A stretch of DNA of 64,000 bases, from contig JALPQD010000623.1 of the NCBI GenBank assembly GCA_023101885.1, forward strand, positions 217,208 to 281,207, written 5' to 3'. This document shows positions 52,209 to 61,364 of this stretch, piece after piece. Origin of the DNA: Typhlomys cinereus (Eukaryota; Chordata; Mammalia; Rodentia; Platacanthomyidae). Position 1 is the first letter of the stretch. Every line of letters begins with the position of its first letter. A program made the position numbers and the translations under genes. The notes beneath the pieces were generated by a model. The model did no database searches and was not told the DNA's origin. It saw only the letters and a list, made by a program, of their open reading frames with translations.

Positions 52209-52727
52209 TGTATTTATCAGGTTCTCTAGAGATGCATAATCAACACAATGAATATATATATATATATATATACATATGTATATAATATAGGGAATGTATT
52301 GAGTTGGCTTACATTGTGGCCAGGTAGTCCAATGATGGCTGCCTGTAGCCGAGGTAGTTCAACAAGGGCTGCCGGTAGCTGCTCAGTTCAGTAGTCAAGT
52401 GGGTGATGGCGGAATGCTGGAAAATTCCTAGACTCCTTAGCCTAGCCAACAACAACTTGATGGGTTGGAAGACTAGAGGGTGAAAAAACCTGCCGGCCAG
52501 AAGTAAAAGTGATTCCTAGCACAGATTCAATAAGGCATCTATTCGCCTTGGTGGCTCCATTTTATATAATGCAGAACTGGGAGGATCCTATGAGAGCTTT
52601 GGAGGTTCTGATAGGATCTAGGGCAGGTACAATCCTATCAAGTGGTCTAAGTTGATCCTTTCCAGAGGTAGTCTCAGCCCATCTTAGTACCGGTTGGTCA
52701 AGCTAACACCCAGAGTTAACTATCACA
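52209..52727 (-). repeat. 3' LTR of the ERVL provirus
   Basis: 519 bp; on the minus strand it opens TGTGATAGTTAACTCTGG and closes with ...AATACA. It aligns with 57137-57663 (shared gctgctcagttcrgtagtc). An AT-dinucleotide run at 52252-52271 is shorter than in the partner LTR. On the minus strand a purine-rich aagggatgga precedes it, the probable polypurine tract. Confidence 0.82.
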
Positions 52728-53077
52728 AGTCCATCCCTTGTCAACTTGACATCAGATCACATTTCCTTAGGCCATTAAAAAATCTCCAAATAAAAGCAGT
52801 AATATTCATAATTCTTTCTAACGTAATATAGCTATCCACGTACAACCACACATGCATGATTTTTAGAAGATTAATGACAATGCCCCTTGAGAAATACTTA
52901 GTCTTTAGTGTCCCATAACACAATATCATAATGTAGATTACAACATTTCATCACATAACTACAGATTAACATTACATTACATAACATAAATATCTTCTTA
53001 GAGTATGTGCACATGCACAGGTCTATTTTTGACAGTCTGGACCAGGAACACTCATGGCAATTGTAATCCTCATTTCT
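52728..53077 (-). other. ERVL region between pol and 3' LTR
   Basis: AT-rich sequence after the dUTPase end with no env frame, as usual for ERVL, which lacks env. It ends in the polypurine tract. Confidence 0.55.
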
Positions 53078-53907
53078 ATGTGGCCTTAGGTGGTATTTAT
53101 AACTGACTTCTTCTACTACCCATTCTGTATTTCCTCCACCTTCAGAAAGCACTTCCACAGGTCTTGGCTCTTTACCTGGAGGGTTTACCATACCTTCATT
53201 CCTGGAGGATCTGGACCATTTACTGTCTTTCCTGTGTTGGGTTGCTGTAAATTCCCATTGACCTTAATCACAGGACATAGTAATACCAAGAGACTCCCTA
53301 GTGGATCTCCTACATTCCAAACCTATTCTTCCTTACCACCATTGTGGAGAACCAGTCCAATTTCCCCTTTGTGGTCTGAGTCAATCACCCCTACTAACAC
53401 TGTTATTTCTTTCTTAGCCTGCTGGCTCAAGGGCATCAGAAGTCCAAAATAACCAGGAGGAAGCCTTAGTTTCCAGTTCAAAGGAATATTTTCCGTGTGT
53501 CCTGGCAGAACCATTCCCTGCTCTGGACCCAAAAATTCGAAGCCAGTAGAATGCATGCTGGTGGGAACAGGAAACAAAAATTTTCTAATGGGTCACTACG
53601 GGTGATAGTAAGGGGAGATATTCCTGTTTCCACACTTTGATTCCTGGATCCATGAATCCTGGCTATAGGAGACACAGTACCATATATTGGATGCTGGTTT
53701 AAGGCATATACTGCCTTCTGGAGAATTCTATCCCATCCCTCCACACTATTACCACCTAATTGATGCTTTAGCTGCACCTTTAAAAAGCTGTTCCACCATT
53801 CTATCAAGCTAGCTGCTCCAGGAAGGTGGGGAACAATGAATTCCATGGTCATGAGCCCACTGCCATACTTCTTTAGCTATGATATGAGTTCCCTGGTCAG
53901 AAGCAAT
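53078..53907 (-). pseudogene. pol: ERVL pol remnant: integrase second half and dUTPase
   Basis: The minus strand encodes the later part of the integrase core (SDQGTH, then KEVWQWAHDHGIH, then the catalytic-glutamate region LIEWWNSFLK) and its C-terminal part (KAVYALNQHPIYG, SPIARIHGSRNQ). A dUTPase-like domain follows: PLNWKLRLPPGYFGLLMP and the motif GVIDSDHKGEIG, where the family has a GVID.DY.GEI pattern. dUTPase hydrolyses dUTP; its place after integrase is diagnostic of ERVL. Homology begins abruptly at 53907, and at least one frameshift separates the integrase and dUTPase frames. The first catalytic Asp of the core lies elsewhere (58786-59250). Confidence 0.84.
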
Positions 53908-53984
53908 GATTCATTCTCTGCTAAGAATGGAGAGACTATTTCTTCAAGTGGAATAAATGCATCAGAAATTGAGAGTTCAATGTC
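53908..53984 (-). pseudogene. gag: Distal ERVL gag fragment
   Basis: On the minus strand this continues the gag frame that is broken by ERV-3 and gives an acidic stretch ending in FLAENES, then meets integrase at 53907. It is the short left flank of the ERV-3 target site (CTCATC at 53985-53990). Confidence 0.55.
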
Positions 53985-53990
53985 CTCATC

Positions 53991-54288
53991 TGTAGGAGGA
54001 ATGGACCAGGCAGGCCTGGATTTTCTGTATGGGCCATATACGCGAATGCAACTTTCTCAAGCTAGAACCTACTGCTGTGCCTGGTGCTGAAGTCAAACTA
54101 CCTGACTGAGAGGACTAACCCAGATAGTACAACACAGCAAAAAAGCTCACATGGGATTTATAGTAAACAAGTCTGCAAGCCTGAGAGTCTGCTTTGCCAC
54201 TTACCTGATTTCTGGAGTCTTTGATGTTGACTTCGGGCCTGCTTTTCCCTGCCTCCAAGGGTCTCTGTGGGTCCCTGAGACTGCTACA
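53991..54288 (+). repeat. 5' LTR of ERV-3
   Basis: 298 bp, TGTAGGAGGAATGG... to ...GACTGCTACA. Shorter than its partner: the TATA-box region present at about 55965 is missing here, so this copy is deleted. Confidence 0.82.
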
Positions 54289-55110
54289 TCTGCCTTTACT
54301 GTCTTTCATAATTAAGCTAAGCTGCTGGACTTAATATGAGATCTTTTTAAAAATGTTTAAATGTTTTCCTAAATGTTAATCTGCCTTTGATAAAGCTTTC
54401 AAAAGTAATTGTAAGACAGTTGTTGGACAAGTTTTACAGTTGCCAGTTGCCAGTAATTGTATGTTTTTCATGTGTTTGTATGTTTATATGTTCTATGTTT
54501 ATATGTTGTGTGTCTTGCATTTCAACAAAAATTCTGTGGCCACTTAAATTTTTTTTTCATTTTTGTTGTGTGTTAATATAAAAATTTTGGCATGCTATTT
54601 TTAAATACATGTTTAATGACATCTAAGGCCTTTACTTATATTTTATATCGATCACAATTGTTTTACTGATAGATTATAAGTTTTGTTTCATGAAAGATTA
54701 TCTTGCTTGATTTTGACATTTAATAAGGCTACAAATGAAAATGCCATTGTGTTCTTAAAGGATTTTCTATGTGTTCCCAAAATAACAAAGTTACTATGAT
54801 ACTGCTTGATTGAAATTGCTCATTCCTCTGAATTCTTTTATAGAATTTTATCCCATAAAATCTAGTGCCTCTATTTTCTTAACATTTTATGGGCCTTATT
54901 TCCAAGGCTTGTGAACAACCTTCTCAGTACATCAAGAGGCCTTGGTCTCAGGCCTTCCTTAATTACTCATTGACTTTGGCCCAACAGATAGAATATATTA
55001 ACATGACACATGTGGCTCCCCTGCTTATAGATACTGGGTTTGTAACCAGAATCTGGAACTTTAAAAGGCTGTTAGATCTGTCTTGTATTGTAACTTATGC
55101 TTTAATAGGA
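54289..55110 (+). other. ERV-3 internal region
   Basis: It aligns with the 3' internal region of ERV-1 (13684-14177) and in part ERV-2. A 79-codon frame at 54889-55128 contains a hydrophobic end (IVTYALIGGIVLF) and might be an Env membrane segment, but I see no supporting motif and leave it unnamed. Confidence 0.5.
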
Positions 55111-55124
55111 GGAATTGTTCTTTT

Positions 55125-55425
55125 TTAAAAAAAATTAAAATTTATTATTTATTCAACTGTGTGTGTGTGTATGTACATGCGTGTGTATGTATGTGTGTGT
55201 GTGCATGTGTGTAGAACCACGGACAAATTCGGGAACCACCATGGACCGCCTGCACCTCCTCCTTGTTTACTCTGCCTCGGGATTCACAGGCTCCACCGTA
55301 CCAGGACCAGAAGTGCAGGCCGCCCCCGCTTCTGCCTGGCGTCTATACGTGGGATCTAGGATCCGAACTCAGGACCTTCCACTTGCAAGGCAGAGGCTTA
55401 ATCTCTGAGCCACTTCTCCAGCCCT
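55125..55425 (-). mobile_element. SINE in ERV-3
   Basis: Full-length copy on the minus strand with tail, (CA)n, body and tRNA-like head. Target copies ggaattgttctt are at 55111-55122 and 55426-55437. The duplication and position equal those of the ERV-2 SINE (ggaactgttctt at 42509 and 44747). Confidence 0.88.
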
Positions 55426-55437
55426 GGAATTGTTCTT

Positions 55438-55779
55438 ATATTAGTTTTATTGCCTGTTTCCTTCAGCACATCTCACAGCAGCACTCCATCAACAAGACCA
55501 CATTCCTAGCCATGGCCCTCCTAGAGACATGGTTTGAGCTTGGATTGCAGAGATTCATGAGGCCTTGGTCTAATCTGCTATCCACATATCCTAACATGCT
55601 TCCCAGAGGTGAGGTTTTTCAAGGGCCAGTAGTCAATGGCGGGTAAGATCCTGTGAAACAGGACAACCTAAGGCAGGCATGGTTCATAATGCTGGATGCC
55701 CTCTGAGGCGGGGTCAACAATGTCAGAGCAAAGAACTCTGGCTCCCTATGGCTGTTAAAATAAATAAAAAGGATGGATA
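55438..55779 (+). other. ERV-3 3' internal region and polypurine tract
   Basis: It aligns with 44761-45150 of ERV-2 and ends in aaataaataaaaaggatgg, the purine-rich site before the 3' LTR. No coding frame is credible. Confidence 0.6.
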
Positions 55780-56110
55780 TGTAGGAGGAATGGACCACAC
55801 AGGCCTGTATTATCTGTATGGGCCGTATGCACGAATGCAACTTCCCCAAGCTAGAACCTGCTGCTGTGCCTGTTGCTGATATCAAACCGCCTGACTGAGA
55901 AGACCAAAATGAACAGGACAACACAGCAACAAAGCTCACGCTGGGACTTATTGGATGTTGGGTGGGGTATATAAGCAGCCTGCTATTTACAATAAATGAA
56001 CCTGCAAGCCTGAAAGCCTGCTTTGCCCCTGATTTCCGGAGTCTGTAATGTTGACTTTGCACTTGCTTACCCCCACCACCAAGACTACATGGGTCCCCAA
56101 GACTACTACA
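55780..56110 (+). repeat. 3' LTR of ERV-3
   Basis: 331 bp from TGTAGGAGGAATGG to GACTACTACA. It has a GGTATATAAGCAGCC TATA box near 55965. Lacks the agagaggctccttgg segment of the ERV-2 LTR, so it is a subfamily. Confidence 0.84.
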
Positions 56111-56116
56111 CTCATC

Positions 56117-57116
56117 CTCATCATCAGTTTGGTCTTCCTGCACATCAGCATCCCACTTTCCAGGATCCCACTCTTTGACAATCAGCACTTTTACTTTAAC
56201 CACTGACACCTTTCGAGGCTGGGATTTTAATTTATTTGTAACTCAGCCAATCTAATAATCAGGGTTTGGGTTTGATTTTCTGCAATTTGAGCTGTATTGC
56301 TACTTGAGAGAAGATTCTCTTCTAGGGCACACTTAGAAACTTCTAAGTTGTTTATGCACATTTGGAGCTGGGCAATTTCACCAGTAAAGTCTTTCCTTTA
56401 CAGAGTTGCTTCTAAGACACACTTAGAGGCCTTCAGATTGTTTACATGCTTTCTTTTTAAAAAAAAATTTTTTTTTATTATTATTATCATTTATTCAACT
56501 GTGTGCGTGTGCGTATATGTGCGCACGTGTGTGTGTCTGTGTGTGTCTGTATATGTGTAGAACCACGGACGAATTCGCGAACCTCCATGGACGCCTCCAC
56601 CTCCTTCTGCCCCGGGATTCACAGGCTCCGCCCTACCAGGAGCAGAAGCGCAGGCCGCCCCCGCTTCCGCCTGACGTCTATACGTGGGATCTGGGATCCG
56701 AACTCAGGAGCTTCCGCCTGCAAGGCAGAGGCTTAACCCCTGAGCCACCTCTCCAGCCTAGATTGTGTACATTCTTTCTGAGTTGGATATTTTCATGTCT
56801 GAGGTTTTCCTTCTCATTTTGTATTTATCAAGAGATGCCAGTAGCAACTAACTAGCATCATTGCTTTCCTTATTTTCATTCATATTGTCAAAAGTTTTAT
56901 ATATTGAATAACCAAGCTCCTCACTCCTAATAAAAGGTGAATCTGGACTGTCCAACACACCTACCTTCACCAATTCTCAGAACAGTTCACTCCAAACATT
57001 AACTTTCTCCTTACTACCAGGTCAGACTTTAGCAGTTTGATTGTGTTAGGGAGCCAACATCAGATGGCACCAAATCTGCTAGCAAAATACATTTTTACAA
57101 TTCTTTTTCTCTAGAA
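56117..57116 (-). pseudogene. gag: ERVL gag remnant, interrupted by SINE
   Basis: Gag forms the retroviral particle. On the minus strand the part 56117-56434 encodes a coiled-coil-like stretch rich in Leu, Glu and Asn (CALEENLLSSSNTAQIAENQ), then SVVKVKVLIVKEWDPGKWD and an acidic tail, the pattern of ERVL Gag. The upstream part, nearer the primer site (56780-57116), is more decayed. A SINE at 56455-56759 splits it, ERV-3 cuts its distal end, and frameshifts and stops are present. Confidence 0.68.
56455..56759 (-). mobile_element. Young CpG-rich SINE in ERVL gag
   Basis: Full-length on the minus strand with a 20-bp duplication agattgtKtacatKctttct at 56435-56454 and 56760-56779 (two differences). 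The body keeps many CpGs (gaattcgcgaac, gcgcaggccgcccccgc, tgacgtctatacgtggg) that are TG or CA in other copies, so it is the least decayed copy. The (CA)n and AAT-type tail are intact. Confidence 0.9.
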
Positions 57117-57131
57117 CCACTCCTGGTATCA
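57117..57131 (-). other. Primer binding site of ERVL provirus, tRNA-Leu-like
   Basis: On the minus strand TGATACCAGGAGTGG follows the 5' LTR by five bases. It differs by single bases from the TGGTACCAG.AGTGG pattern in the MaLR-like element at 43182. Confidence 0.65.
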
Positions 57132-57136
57132 CAATC

Positions 57137-57172
57137 TGTATTAGTCAGGTATTCTAGAGATGGAGACTCGAC

Positions 57173-57241
<69 letters not shown>

Positions 57242-57663
57242 AAAATATAGGGAACATATTGAGTCAACGTAGAGTAAGGCAAGTTAGTTCAATGTAGAGT
57301 AAGGCAAGTTAGTCCAACGATGGCTGCCAGGAGCTGCTCAGTTCGGTAGTCAAGTGGGTGATGGTGGAATGCTAGAGAATTCCTAAAGTCTTTAGTCTAG
57401 CTGAAAGCAACTTGGTGGGTTGGAATAAACCGGGTGGATGGAAGGAATAGCGATTCCTAGCACAGCTGCAATAAGGCATCTGTTCTCTCTTTTTATATGA
57501 TGCAGTACTAGGAGGATACTATAAGAACTTTGGAGGTCCTGATAGGATCTAGGGTGGGTACAATTCTATCAAGTGGTCTCAGTTGATCCTTTCCAGAGGT
57601 GGTTTCAGCCCATCTTAGTTATTACCGGGTGTGTCAAGTTGACACCCAGGCTTAACTATCACA
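57137..57663 (-). repeat. 5' LTR of the ERVL provirus, with long (TA)n
   Basis: About 527 bp; on the minus strand it opens TGTGATAGTTAAGCCTGG and ends CTGACTAATACA. It contains a pure TA run of about 50 bases (57177-57226), expanded compared with the 3' LTR. Its opening resembles the MaLR-like LTR (TGTCATAGTTAAGC), consistent with a common ERVL origin. Confidence 0.83.
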
Positions 57664-58781
57664 CAGGCAGGCTGTCATGTTATAGTGAGCCTTTGAGGTC
57701 AGTCGTGACGCTGTAGTGTAAGAGTGAGGCTAGTTAGTAATGAGGGTGTGATGTTGCATTGAGGCTATGATTTCAGAGGTGAGCCTGGGATGTCATAGTG
57801 AGGCTGTCATGTCACAGTAAGGCTATAATCTCACTGGTGAGGTTGTGATATCACAGTGAGGCTGTGTTGTCACCAGTGATGCCGTGATATCACAGTGAAG
57901 CTGAGATGTTAATGGAGTGAGACTATGATAACCACAGTGAGGATGTGATTTCAGTGGTTAGACTGATACCAGAATGAGGCTGATGTGAGTGGTGAAGGCA
58001 TGATTTCATAGTGAGGCTGTCATGACACTGGTGAGGCTGTGATTCCACCATGAGGCTTTGATGTCACCCTGTGGCTGTGGTGACGCTGTGTGTCCATGAT
58101 GTCACAGCATATGGTCATGTTGGAGGCTGTGAGTTCACAGTGAAACTGTGATGTCAGAGGCAAGGGTTATGTCCAGTGAGCCTATGATATCACTGGTGAT
58201 GCTATGTTGTCACATTGATTCTGTGATGTCACAGTGAGGGTTTTGTCAGAGGTGTGTATGTGATGTCATCATGAGGCTATTATGTCAGTGTCAAGGCTGA
58301 TGTCACAATGATGTAATGTCACTGGAGATGTTTGGATGGCACAGTGAGGCTGTGATGTTAGTGGTGAAGCTGATGTCACAGTGAGTTTGTGATGTCACTG
58401 GTGAAGGTGTGATAAGGCTGGAATGTCAGTGGTGAGGAAGATGTCATCGTGAATCTATGATGTCACTCGTGAGGCTACAATTCAGTGGTGAATATATTAC
58501 ATTACAGTGACACAGGTAAGGTTGTGACATCAAAGGCTGTGTTGTCACTGGTGTTGAAGTGATGTTTGGGATCTGACTAATGTCCATAGCAATGCTGATG
58601 TCACAGGTAAGGCTGTGCTGTCACTGATGAGTCTGTGAGGTCACACTGAGGCAGTGATGACACTGTGACATTTGGATGTCACCATGATGTGATATCAGTC
58701 TGGAAGCTGTGATGTCACAGTGAAGCTGTGATGTCAGTGGCAAAATGTATCAGGTGAGCCTGTGGTGTCAGTGGACAGGCT
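57664..58781 (+). repeat. Satellite array, block 7
   Basis: 1.1 kb of plus-oriented monomers between the ERVL 5' LTR and the displaced pol block. The left end continues the order interrupted at 52208. The right end stops within the phrase gtgtcagtggacaggctg. No gene is seen. Confidence 0.9.
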
Positions 58782-60075
58782 GGGAGCTGTGTGGAATTCC
58801 ATGATAGTGGATAAAGCATTCTGTACATTCAAGGATGGTAGTCTCGGCAGAAGCATTATATGCAGGAAAGACAAATCCATATCCAGAATAAGTGTTTATG
58901 GCAGTAAGAAGAAAGCATTGCCCTTTCCATCTTGGACGTGTCCAGTATAGTCAACCTGCCACCACATTGCTGGTTGGTCACTCCGAGGAATCGCTGCATA
59001 TCTGGAACTCAACGTTGGTCTCTGTTGATAGCAGATTTGGCACTCAGCAGCAGCTATAGGCAGGTCAGCCTTGGTTAGTGGAAGTCCATGTTGTTGAGGC
59101 CATGCATAAACTCCATCTCTGCCACCATGTCCACTTTGTTCAATGGCCCATTGGGCAATGACAGGAATGGCTATGGTAAAAGGCTGACTGTCCACAGAAT
59201 GGGTCATCTTATCCTCCTGATTATTGAATGTTTCTTCTGCCGATGTCATCTTTTGGTGAGTTTACATGACACAAATATCTTTGTTTCCTTTGCCCATTGG
59301 AGAGATCTATCCACATGCTTTTCCCCCAGATGTCTTTCTCTGCAGTTTTCCAATTATGTTCCTTCCAAGTCCCTGGCCATCCTGCCAAATCATTGGCTAA
59401 AGTCCATCAATTAGTATACAGTTGCACATCTGGCCATTTTTCCTTCCAGGCAAAGTGAAAAACCATGTTCACTACCCAAAGTTCTGACCACTGTGAAGAT
59501 TTCCCTTCTGCAGTATCCTTCAGGGTTGTTGAGCAAAGGGGTTGTATCACTGAAGCTGTCCACTTCTGGGTGGCACCTGAATATTGAGTAGAACCATCAG
59601 TGAACAAGGCCCTAGTCTTCTCTTGTTCAGTCAGCCGATCATAGGGCATACCCCAGGAGGCCATAGGCCATGTTTGGGAACAGGTATTGCAACAGGCTGA
59701 GGAACCATATGCATTTTAGCAACTTCATGCAGGTTACTTGTGCTTTCAGGACCTGCTTGGGCCCTGTCTCAAATGCACCATTTCCATTTGATAATATATT
59801 GCTGCTGTGCCTGACCAACTTTATAGCTTGCTGGGTCAGATAACACCCAACTCATGATGGGTAACTCAAGTCTCATGGTAACTCATTGACCCATTGTCAG
59901 ATGATCAGTTTCCACTGAGGCCCAATAACAGGCCAAGAGTTGTTTCTCAAAAGGAGAGTAATTGTCTTCAGATGATGGCACAGCCTTGCCCCAAAATCCG
60001 AAGGGTCTCCACTGTGATTCACCTATGGGAGCCTGCCAGAGACTCCAAACAGCATCTCTATATGCATCAGACACT

Positions 60076-60380
60076 TCCAATACCATATGGATCATCCTTG
60101 ACATCAGAGTCCCACTGCAACATCACAGCCTCACAGCAACCTCAGAGCCTCACTGTGACATTACAACCTGACAGTTGCATCACACCCTCAGTGTGACATC
60201 ACAAACTCACTGTGACATCAGCCTTGCCACTGACATAATAGCCTCATGGTGACATCACATACACACCCGCTGCCTTAGCATCACTGTGACATCACTGCCT
60301 CAACGTGACATCACAGCATCACCTAGCCTCACTGTGACATCAGCCTTGCTGCTGTCATATAATCCAATACCATGGATCAT
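60076..60380. repeat. Target duplication around the satellite insert
   Basis: TCCAATACCATATGGATCAT at 60076-60095 and TCCAATACCATGGATCAT at 60363-60380 are direct copies, the second lacking an AT dinucleotide. They are pol sequence and flank the inverted satellite exactly. Confidence 0.85.
60096..60362 (-). repeat. Inverted satellite fragment inserted in ERVL pol
   Basis: 267 bp whose minus strand reads the usual monomers (for example GTGAGGCT, TGATGTCACAGTGAG, and the ctattatgtcagtggcaagg marker). Every other satellite block right of position 103 is plus-oriented. No poly(A) or A-rich tail is seen at either end. It separates the RT and RNase H coding parts of pol. Confidence 0.88.
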
Positions 60381-61364
60381 ATGGTTCAAGTGGCAAGGCA
60401 GCCTGTACAGCAGCTTGAACTTGCTGAAAAGCCTTCTCTTGTTCAGGACCCACTCAAATCTGTCAGCTTTCTGAGTTACTTGGTATATGGACCTAAGTAA
60501 CATGCCCAAGTGAGGAACGAGCTGCCACCAAAATCCAAAAAGGCCCTCTAAACATTGTGTTCCTTTCTTAGAGGTGGAAGGGGCCATGTGTAACAACTTA
60601 TCTTTTACCTTAGAGGGGATATCTCTACATACCCCACACCACTGAACTCCTAAAAATTTTACTGAAGTGGAAGGTCCTTGGATTTTGGTTGGATTTATTT
60701 TCCATCCTCTGTTGTGCATATGCCTTACCAACAAATCCAAAATGTTTGCTACTTCCTGCTCACTTGGTCCAACCAGCATAATATCATTTATACAATGGGC
60801 CCATGTGATACCTTGTGGAAGAGACAAGTGATCAAGATCTCTGTGAACCAAGTTATGGCATAGGAGACTGGAGAATTAATATACCCTTGAGGAAACACTG
60901 TAAATGTATACTGCTGGCCTTGCCAACTGAAAGCAAATTGCTTCTGATGATCTTTATGAATAGGTATGGAGAAAAACGCATTTGAAAGATCAATGGCTGC
61001 ATACCAACCACCAGTAAATGTGTTGATCTGCTCAAGCAATGAAACCACATCTGGTATAGCAGCTGTGATTGGAGTCACAACTTGATTACATTTGGAATAT
61101 CGACTGTCATTCTCCATGATCCATCTGTTTTCTGCACAGGCCAAATGGTAGAATTAAAAGGACAGTTGGTAGGAACTACCACCCCTGCATCCTCAAGTCC
61201 TTTATGGTGGCACTAATTTCTGTAATTCTCCAGGGATACGATACTGTATCTGATTCACTATTTTCCTTGGTAGAGGCAATTCTAAAGGCTTGCATTTGGC
61301 CTTCCTTACCATAATGGCTTTACTCCAAATTTCAAGGAACCAATTTGAGGATTCTGCCAACTTC

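Larger units (their letters stand above)
53991..56110 (+). mobile_element. ERV-3: short class II provirus inside ERVL gag
   Basis: Two LTRs related to those of ERV-2 flank 1.5 kb of internal sequence. The 6-bp duplication CTCATC is exact (53985-53990 and 56111-56116). No gag or pol remains; the interior is the 3' region shared with ERV-1 and ERV-2 and a SINE at 55125-55425. It lies opposite in orientation to its host provirus. Large internal deletion could have preceded insertion, with spread in trans, but this is inference. Confidence 0.85.
52209..57663 (-). mobile_element. ERVL provirus, minus strand, internally deleted
   Basis: Two LTRs in minus orientation flank, in transcript order, a tRNA-Leu-like primer site, gag, the second part of integrase, dUTPase and a purine tract. 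The satellite resumes on both sides and rejoins into the recurrent gtcaatagcgacac... order, with a CATAG / CACAG 5-bp duplication (52204-52208 and about 57662-57666; a 2-base ambiguity at the right end). ERVL is recognised by dUTPase following integrase, the Leu-type primer site and gag sequence. From late gag to mid-integrase the sequence is missing. A SINE and ERV-3 are nested in gag. Confidence 0.84.
58786..61364 (-). pseudogene. pol: Displaced ERVL pol block: RT, RNase H, integrase first half
   Basis: On the minus strand the order is reverse transcriptase (61364-60381), RNase H (60075 to about 59270), then integrase (59250-58786). RT shows LSNAFFSIPIHKD and a catalytic box changed to CINDIMLV where YxDD is expected, so it is inactive. 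RNase H has ALFTDGSTQYSG. Integrase has the zinc-finger region (EQSGHGGRDG, CQIC) with the first His apparently replaced, and the first catalytic Asp in QVDYTGH. Frameshifts include one near 58917. It has no LTRs, begins and ends directly in satellite, and no target duplication is seen. Homology ends at 58786, at the codon before the one where the neighbouring provirus resumes at 53907. Confidence 0.86.

Noticed and set aside
54889..55128. 79-codon frame in ERV-3 as an env gene
   Set aside because: The end is hydrophobic, but no disulfide or heptad motif is visible and the frame is isolated. Left as unassigned internal sequence.
56700..56759. tRNA gene
   Set aside because: The tRNA-like A and B box region is the head of a SINE present in several copies with tails and target duplications. 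It has no complete cloverleaf.
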